Below are positions 14,125-18,185 of a stretch of DNA of 18,185 bases, piece by piece. This stretch comes from Methanosarcina baikalica (lineage in GTDB: Archaea > Halobacteriota > Methanosarcinia > Methanosarcinales > Methanosarcinaceae): NCBI RefSeq assembly GCF_031461075.1, contig NZ_JAVKPK010000071.1:1-18185 (forward strand), written 5' to 3'. Each line of letters starts with the position of its first letter. Position 1 is the first letter of the stretch. The notes beneath the pieces are model-generated. The model was not told the DNA's origin, made no database searches, and saw nothing but the letters and a program-made list of their open reading frames with translations. The translations under genes were made by a program, and so were the position numbers.

Positions 14125-15609
14125 ATGGTCTACGAAAACCCTGATGGTATAAGGATCGGGCTTGAAATCCATGTCCAGCTGAACAAACTTAAGACCAAGA
14201 TGTTCTGCGGCTGTTCTTCCGATTATCACAATGCGGCCCCAAACACTCACACCTGCCCAATCTGCCTGGGCCTTCCCGGATCACTTCCTGTCCTGAACAA
14301 AAAAACAGTGGAAGCTGCGATTAAGGTAGGACTTGCCCTTGAAGGAGAAATTGCAGAAGAGACCCAGTTCCACAGGAAGAACTATTTCTACCCTGACCTC
14401 CCCAAAGGTTTTCAGGTCACCCAGTACGACTTCCCAATCGTGAGTAAGGGAAAAGTCGTGATTGAAGGAGAAGACGGGGAACATACTGTAGGGATCACAA
14501 GAGCTCACATGGAAGAAGATCCTGGCAAGCTTGTGCATATAGGAAGCATCGAAAAATCCAAAGGTGTCCTTATAGACTATAACAGATCAGGCATGCCCCT
14601 TATTGAAACCGTTACAGAACCCGATATGCGCAGTCCCAAGGAAGCCAGACGTTTCCTTGACAAATTCAGGAACATTCTCGAGTACCTGGATGTATTTGAC
14701 GGAAATCTGGAAGGAGCGATGCGTGTGGATGCAAACGTTTCTGTCCACTGGGGAACACGTGTTGAGATCAAAAATATCTCTTCCCATAAAGGAGTCGAAA
14801 GAGCTCTTCTCTACGAGATTATGCGCCAGAAGAACGTGATCCGTCGTGGGGGTAAAATAACACTGGAGACCCGGCACTTCGATGAGGGCAGGGGAGTAAC
14901 AATCTCTATGAGGACAAAAGAAGAAGCTGAAGATTACCGCTACTTCCGGGAACCGGACCTCATGCCCATGCGCGTTACCGATTGGATTCCTGCGATTAGG
15001 GAAACTCTGCCTGAACTTCCCGATGCCAAACGTGCTCGTTTCATGGAACAGTATGGCATTACGGATATGCATGCAAAATCCCTCACGTCGAAGATTATGC
15101 TCGCTGACTTTTATGAAGGTGTCTGTGCAGAAGGCGTTGACCCGAAGATTGCTGCTACCTGGACTGCCGATGTCTTCCTTGGAGAGTTAAATTACCGTGA
15201 CCTTGCAATCTCCTCTTATGACGGGAAGAAAATCGGTTTTATCCATACAAAAGACCCTGAAATAGAGAACTCCTTTAAGGTTTCAGATATGATAGAACTG
15301 GTTAACCTCTTTGCTGAAGGTAAAGTCAGTGACAGGGCTGCAGTTGAAGTTATCCGGACCATCCTGGACGGCAAGGAAGAAAAGGCTCCATCCCGGATTA
15401 TCGAAGAAAAAGGCCTCTTCAAAGCCGAAGACGATCTGGTAACAAAGGCTGTTGCCGAAACAATCGCCGAAAATGAAGCCGCAGTAAAGGACTATCTCGG
15501 AGGCGCAGAAAAGTCTCTGAACTTCCTGGTCGGACAGGTCATGAAAAAGACAAAAGGCACTGCAGATGCGAAAACTGCCCGCGAACTTATTGTAAAAGAG
15601 TTGATGTGA
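14125..15609 (+). CDS. gatB: Asp/Glu-tRNA amidotransferase subunit B
   Basis: GatB binds the mischarged tRNA, phosphorylates the side chain of Asp or Glu with ATP and completes the transfer with ammonia channelled from GatA. The 494-residue protein opens with the signature GLEIHVQLNKLKTKMFCGC. It has a likely zinc site of two Cys pairs (C28, C30, C44, C47), then RKNYFYPDLPKGFQVTQYD and the HMEEDPGKLVH motif. The C-terminal helical tail domain (about 350-494) is the YqeY-like tRNA-binding part. The start codon directly abuts the gatA stop, with GGAGGTG just upstream inside gatA, so translation is probably coupled. A strong hairpin terminator ends the operon. Confidence 0.97.
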   Translation: MVYENPDGIRIGLEIHVQLNKLKTKMFCGCSSDYHNAAPNTHTCPICLGLPGSLPVLNKKTVEAAIKVGLALEGEIAEETQFHRKNYFYPDLPKGFQVTQYDFPIVSKGKVVIEGEDGEHTVGITRAHMEEDPGKLVHIGSIEKSKGVLIDYNRSGMPLIETVTEPDMRSPKEARRFLDKFRNILEYLDVFDGNLEGAMRVDANVSVHWGTRVEIKNISSHKGVERALLYEIMRQKNVIRRGGKITLETRHFDEGRGVTISMRTKEEAEDYRYFREPDLMPMRVTDWIPAIRETLPELPDAKRARFMEQYGITDMHAKSLTSKIMLADFYEGVCAEGVDPKIAATWTADVFLGELNYRDLAISSYDGKKIGFIHTKDPEIENSFKVSDMIELVNLFAEGKVSDRAAVEVIRTILDGKEEKAPSRIIEEKGLFKAEDDLVTKAVAETIAENEAAVKDYLGGAEKSLNFLVGQVMKKTKGTADAKTARELIVKELM

Positions 15610-15617
15610 AAGAGTTG

Positions 15618-15650
15618 AAAGGGTAACCCGTCAGGGTTTACCTTTTTATT
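15618..15650 (+). terminator. Strong hairpin terminator of gatCAB
   Basis: Nine nt after the gatB stop, AAAGGGTAACCC (15618-15629) pairs with GGGTTTACCTTT (15634-15645) across a 4-nt GTCA loop, with one bulged T and one G-T pair, and runs straight into CTTTTTATT. A second run of nine T lies at 15751-15759. This is the clearest intrinsic-type terminator in the window. Confidence 0.7.
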
Positions 15651-15785
15651 ACTTATTAACTGATTTTTACTTCCTAATTGTGTATTCAGTTGCATTTATT
15701 ATTTAGGCTTATTCTCCAACCCTGATTTTCGATTCATTTCGTGAGAGAGGTTTTTTTTTAAATGTGTATTTAACTCAATCCTAAA

Positions 15786-16589
15786 TTAATAAATCTCAGG
15801 TCTGCGATCTTCTAGGATGGAACCCGTTTGCCTAATCTCTTTTGCCTCTTCGAGATCGATTTCCCCTATGAGGACACACTCTTCCTTCCCGGCTTCTGCC
15901 AGAATCCGGCCCCATCCGTCTGCAATAAAAGATCTGCCTGGATAAGTTGAATATCTATCTATTCCCGCTCTGTTACAGGCGATATGTAGCAGTTGGTTTT
16001 CAACTGATCGAGAAAGGGACATAATGCGCCAGGGATATATATAAAAATCAGGCATATCAGAAGCCGAAACTAGAAAATCTGCTCCTTCAAGGGCAAGTTT
16101 TCGGGCAACTTCCGGATATCGGAGCTCGTTACAGACCATAAGCCCCATGGAAAGTCCATACTTTTTTAGTCGGATAGGATGTATCTGGTCTCCCAGTGCA
16201 AAATACTCTTTTTCAAGCCCATAAAGCTGGGTTTTTCGATGGATGCCAGCTAGCTTTCCGGATTCGATGCAGAAACCCAGGTTGAACTGAGAGGGAGACG
16301 GCTTTTCCGCACCTATTGCTTCTTCCCTTTTTCTCTGTTCTATCATTGAGCCTGTAAGAATACACCCATGTTCCTTTGAAAAATCACATAAAGCTTCGAG
16401 GGTGGGACCGGAAGCAGTTTCAGCCATCTCAGCTATGCGGTCATAACAAAAACCCGTTGAGAAGACTTCCGGAAATGCGAGCAGTTCAGCTTCTTTCGAA
16501 ACCGCTTCTTCTGCCAGGAAGAGGGCACGTTCAAGGTTTTCATGCTTTGAGCAAAGGGAGATATTCATCTGGATGCAGGCGGCTTTCAT
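15786..16589 (-). CDS. Nitrilase-superfamily carbon-nitrogen hydrolase
   Basis: A cytosolic amidohydrolase of the nitrilase superfamily, 267 residues from the ATG at 16589. The Glu-Lys-Cys triad is visible: E41 (AFPEVFSTG), K119 (IHRKTQLYG) and C153 (MVCNELRYPE). The common CYDLRFPE around the nucleophile is changed to CNELRYPE here, a small departure within the superfamily's range. The tail ends in LEDRRPEIY, typical of the omega-amidase and carbamoylase-like branches. The substrate cannot be read from sequence; short-chain amides such as omega-amides or N-carbamoyl compounds are possible. The frame also opens at a GTG three codons earlier, but GGAGTGA sits 5 nt before the ATG, so I use the ATG. 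It is convergent with gatB. Confidence 0.88.
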   Translation of the reverse strand: MKAACIQMNISLCSKHENLERALFLAEEAVSKEAELLAFPEVFSTGFCYDRIAEMAETASGPTLEALCDFSKEHGCILTGSMIEQRKREEAIGAEKPSPSQFNLGFCIESGKLAGIHRKTQLYGLEKEYFALGDQIHPIRLKKYGLSMGLMVCNELRYPEVARKLALEGADFLVSASDMPDFYIYPWRIMSLSRSVENQLLHIACNRAGIDRYSTYPGRSFIADGWGRILAEAGKEECVLIGEIDLEEAKEIRQTGSILEDRRPEIY

Positions 16590-16603
16590 GGCAGTCACTC
16601 CTT

Positions 16604-16640
16604 ACTTTCACGAAGTATAAGTCGCTTTACTTCATAAAGT
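16604..16640 (-). promoter_or_regulatory. Paired ACTT/AAGT palindromes before the hydrolase gene
   Basis: Two short imperfect dyads share half-sites ACTT and AAGT: ACTTTCACGAAGT (16604-16616) and ACTTCATAAAGT (16629-16640), 25 bp apart centre to centre. A GAAGTA/TACTTC pair (16612-16617, 16628-16633) also links them. They lie just upstream of the ATG, within or next to the expected leader, where a repressor could bind. A TATA-like TCTAAATAAG lies further upstream near 16650-16660. Confidence 0.35.
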
Positions 16641-16901
16641 TACTCCATTCTTATTTAGATAGGAATTCCGGGTCGAGTTTCACAGTATTTCTGAGGTAAA
16701 AATAAGATGTGAACCTTTTACAGGCAAAATATAAGACATGTGAATTTCAAAATAGATTTGAAGTGAAATACCTGCCTGCAAAAGAAAAATCAGGACTATC
16801 AATCACCTCAAAGTACAGAAAAGACACAGAGGTTAACAGGTCAACCGGATAATTTTCAATAAATTATTCAATCTGTTTTTATATGTATCGATTCAGCTTC
16901 C

Positions 16902-17114
16902 ATGCCTATTTTGAGCTTAATAGTTTCTGGAGTGAATCATTACTTAAATAACGTCTCTGACTTTTTGCAGTTTTTATTGGATATTGGAGGTTATTTTGCT
17001 GAACTTCGATTAGAAGTTGTTTTGTTGGATTTTAGTTAGAGGTCGTTTGTTGGATTTCTGGAGGTTATTAAATGGCTGACGACTTTTGAGGAGTTATTTT
17101 CAGATTGTTCTTGA
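16902..17114 (+). other. Possible small ORF with in-frame TAG (45 or 70 codons)
   Basis: From ATG 16902 a frame runs 45 codons to a TAG at 17037-17039 and then continues for 24 more codons to a TGA at 17112-17114. The encoded peptide is hydrophobic (for example VSDFLQFLLDIGGYFAEL, then RSFVGFLEVIKWLTTFEELF). In a Methanosarcina the TAG could be read as pyrrolysine, giving 70 residues. There is a TATA-like box 18-26 nt before the ATG and no ribosome site, so it would be close to leaderless. It could equally be a chance frame; I cannot tell from one sequence. Confidence 0.25.
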
Positions 17115-17163
17115 AGCGTTTTTTGACCTTTTTAACCGTGTGTCCTTTTCCTGTAATTTTGAA

Positions 17164-17298
17164 TTAAATTTTTGTTGTCCGCACAACCCCGAGGCTTTCC
17201 ATGATTTCCATTTCCACTGGAGTGAGGAACTTGCCGTTGCTCAACAAAAACCCATGTAAAACGGGGTTGTGAAAAGTCTTCCGGGTTGCTTCTTTCAT
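17164..17298 (-). CDS. Possible small protein, 44 residues, function unknown
   Basis: On the minus strand an ATG at 17298 opens 44 codons to a TAA at 17164-17166. The peptide is protein-like: a basic start (MKEATRKTFHNP), then FLLSNGKFLTPVEMEIMESLG, which looks like a turn followed by an amphipathic helix, and a short VVRTTKI tail. A TATA-like TTTATTTATA lies near 17376-17385 and would give a leader of about 55 nt. The ribosome site is weak. An unusual feature is a perfect 10-bp inverted repeat inside it (17182-17191 and 17262-17271). I do not recognise the family, and it could instead be the end of a decayed gene. Confidence 0.4.
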   Translation of the reverse strand: MKEATRKTFHNPVLHGFLLSNGKFLTPVEMEIMESLGVVRTTKI

Positions 17299-17521
17299 AT
17301 TCCGGATCTTCTTTACTGGTTTTGTAGTCCTTATTTAACAAAATGGCTACGGAAATACATTACCGTTATGTAGTATAAATAAATTTCGTTCAAATTAAGT
17401 GAGTTAATCCAGAAAAGTTCTCACACTGTATGCAGATCACAGCTGTTCCAAATCCTTAAAAAGAGATGCTCAAACCGACAGAAAAACATTTTCAGTTCAA
17501 GTCAACCCGCATTCAACGGCT

Positions 17522-17569
17522 TTGCACCTAAACTCTCTTTTGCACCTAAAATTTGAGACTTGCACCTAA
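17522..17569. repeat. Triple direct repeat TTGCACCTAA
   Basis: Three exact copies of TTGCACCTAA stand at 17522-17531, 17540-17549 and 17560-17569, with 8 and 10 bp between them; the first two extend to TTTGCACCTAAA. The period of 18-20 bp is about two helical turns. The units are far too short for CRISPR. They look like a set of protein-binding sites, or the remains of a dispersed repeat. Confidence 0.6.
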
Positions 17570-17623
17570 TGTATGGAATCAATGAAAACTTTAATGTGAC
17601 AAATCCGTTTTTGTCTATTAAAA

Positions 17624-17745
17624 CGGCTCTGTGGAAAACCTATCTAAATCCGCTTCAATAGGCTAAAAAACAATGTAAAAATAGATCAAGCCATTCAGTT
17701 CAAATTAATAGAGATTCTTTATTTCAGAGGATTTCTACAGAGCCG
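17624..17745. mobile_element. 122-bp element with 17-bp terminal inverted repeats
   Basis: CGGCTCTGTGGAAAACC (17624-17640) and GGATTTCTACAGAGCCG (17729-17745) are inverted copies of each other at 15 of 17 positions, with the first nine positions perfect. They enclose about 88 bp without coding capacity. This is the form of a miniature inverted-repeat element or the collapsed remnant of an insertion sequence. I see no convincing target-site duplication: the left flank is TTAAAA and the right flank is GAAAAT. Confidence 0.5.
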
Positions 17746-17787
17746 GAAAATTTGGAACTTTTCTTTCAAATCCATCCTAGGCTCAAA

Positions 17788-17797
17788 TTTTTATATA
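17788..17797 (+). promoter_or_regulatory. TATA box of the membrane protein gene
   Basis: TTTTTATATA is a good archaeal box A, giving a transcript start near 17820. The first ATG on that transcript is at 17836, belonging to the short frame rather than to the membrane protein frame. Confidence 0.55.
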
Positions 17798-17835
17798 CGT
17801 AGGAACATTGTTAATTAATAGAAAGAGATCAGTTA

Positions 17836-17907
17836 ATGAATAATGATACTCAGAGCATGAAAATATGGGAATGGATAACAAAAAAAATATCAATAGCAAA
17901 AATATGA
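17836..17907 (+). CDS. Short 23-residue frame overlapping the membrane protein gene
   Basis: ATG 17836 is the first start on the predicted transcript and opens 23 codons (MNNDTQSMKIWEWITKKISI...) to a TGA at 17905-17907. The TGA overlaps an in-frame ATG of the next gene (17904-17906) in the ATGA form used for translational coupling. It crosses a run of eight A (17880-17887), where a one-base slip would join it to the membrane protein frame. It is therefore either a leader peptide, or the true N-terminus of a gene that needs a frameshift or carries a mutation. Confidence 0.35.
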   Translation: MNNDTQSMKIWEWITKKISIAKI

Positions 17908-18104
17908 CTACGAATGCATTCACATACTTTATATGGGTTATTTTAATTTCAAGTCCATTATACGTGCTTTATTTTTTATATTCATTAGCTACAGGAGGTT
18001 CGATTATTTATAGCACAAAACCTTCAGTAATTTTCTTCATGGCTGGAGTAATTACATTATTTGATATCCTTGCAGTTCATCAAATAATGACTGTGAGAAA
18101 TTGA
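17865..18104 (+). CDS. Small two-helix membrane protein, function unknown
   Basis: From the ATG at 17865 the product has 79 residues. Two hydrophobic helices are clear: about 19-42 (FTYFIWVILISSPLYVLYFLYSL) and about 54-72 (SVIFFMAGVITLFDILAVH), joined by a short polar loop (ATGGSIIYSTKP). The N-terminus is Asn/Lys rich and there is no signal peptidase site, so it is an integral membrane protein. No family is recognisable. The start is unsettled: ATG 17865, 17871 and 17904 are in frame, none with a ribosome site, and 17904 overlaps the stop of the short upstream frame. The AT-rich codon use differs from the core genes in the window and fits an accessory or recently acquired gene. Confidence 0.65.
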   Translation: MGMDNKKNINSKNMTTNAFTYFIWVILISSPLYVLYFLYSLATGGSIIYSTKPSVIFFMAGVITLFDILAVHQIMTVRN

Positions 18105-18185
18105 GTTTCTGATTTAATATCATGTGTAATATATTTTCATTATAATTTTACTATTTTTGAACTCTTGGAATCTAATAAACTATAC

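Larger units (their letters stand above)
16590..17163. other. Intergenic region with TAG-interrupted small frame
   Basis: After the hydrolase promoter, 16640-16860 is AT-rich with no protein-like frame. A TATA-like TTTTTATAT at 16876-16884 precedes an ATG at 16902, which opens the frame described separately. 16977-17069 contains a degenerate direct repeat (TTGGAT ... GGAGGTTATT, units at 16977, 17025 and 17050). I see no RNA gene or transposase. Confidence 0.5.
17299..17864. other. AT-rich accessory intergenic region
   Basis: The segment contains a promoter candidate for the small minus-strand gene, a triple direct repeat (17522-17569), an element bounded by inverted repeats (17624-17745), and a promoter plus a short overlapping frame before the membrane protein gene. 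A GTTCAAATTAA word occurs twice (about 17388 and 17698). No long open frame is present on either strand. Confidence 0.55.

Noticed and set aside
16801..16860. Possible hairpins around ACCTC...GAGGT and GGTT...AACC
   Set aside because: The arms are only 4-5 bp, within what chance produces in this composition.
17132..17341. 69-codon minus-strand frame overlapping the 44-residue frame
   Set aside because: Its composition is poor (polar, Gly/Asn/Arg-rich) and it starts at a TTG; the alternative frame on the same strand looks far more like a protein.
17522..17569. CRISPR array
   Set aside because: Repeats are only 10-12 bp and the spacers 8-10 bp, much too short.

Overview
The window looks like a stretch of a Methanosarcina chromosome (a methane-producing archaeon). 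The evidence is the chromatin protein MC1, a protein I recognise as methanogenesis marker 14, the archaeal GTP cyclohydrolase MptA, the archaeosine enzyme RaSEA, a stand-alone GMP synthase PP-ATPase subunit, archaeal TATA boxes about 25 nt upstream of inferred starts, and long AT-rich intergenic gaps. None of the confidently called genes ends in TAG, which fits an organism that reads TAG as pyrrolysine.

Layout. 89-2689 (-): a long RecQ helicase with an acidic linker and an extra C-terminal helix-turn-helix. 2690-4100: a 1.4-kb gap with a likely 44-residue coiled-coil gene (-) and two palindromes. 4101-5018 (+): guaAb. 5166-6206 (+): RaSEA. 6207-6524: a short gap filled with copies of a structured dispersed repeat. 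6525-7424 (-): argB, possibly leaderless. 7667-7951 (-): MC1, divergent from mptA at 8358-9317 (+). 9515-9841 (+): a DUF2098-type protein, convergent with marker 14 at 9934-11367 (-). 11368-12402: a 1-kb gap with two degenerate tandem repeats and a second copy of the dispersed repeat next to the gat promoter. 12403-15609 (+): gatCAB operon with a strong terminator. 15786-16589 (-): a nitrilase-superfamily amidohydrolase. 16590-18185: an AT-rich accessory-looking stretch with possible small genes, a triple 10-bp direct repeat, a 122-bp element with 17-bp terminal inverted repeats, and a small two-helix membrane protein.

Most genes are core housekeeping genes: DNA repair, GMP synthesis, tRNA modification, arginine synthesis, chromatin, pterin cofactor synthesis and amide-tRNA synthesis. 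They are mostly separate transcription units; only gatCAB is a tight operon. The unusual material lies between genes: the mosaic repeat with mutually exclusive hairpins (6404-6513 and 12211-12313), the small genes, and the 16.6-18.1 kb region. I did not find a CRISPR array, a tRNA or rRNA gene, an intact transposase or a recognisable defence cluster. All family names rest on reading the protein sequences by eye; no database search was possible.
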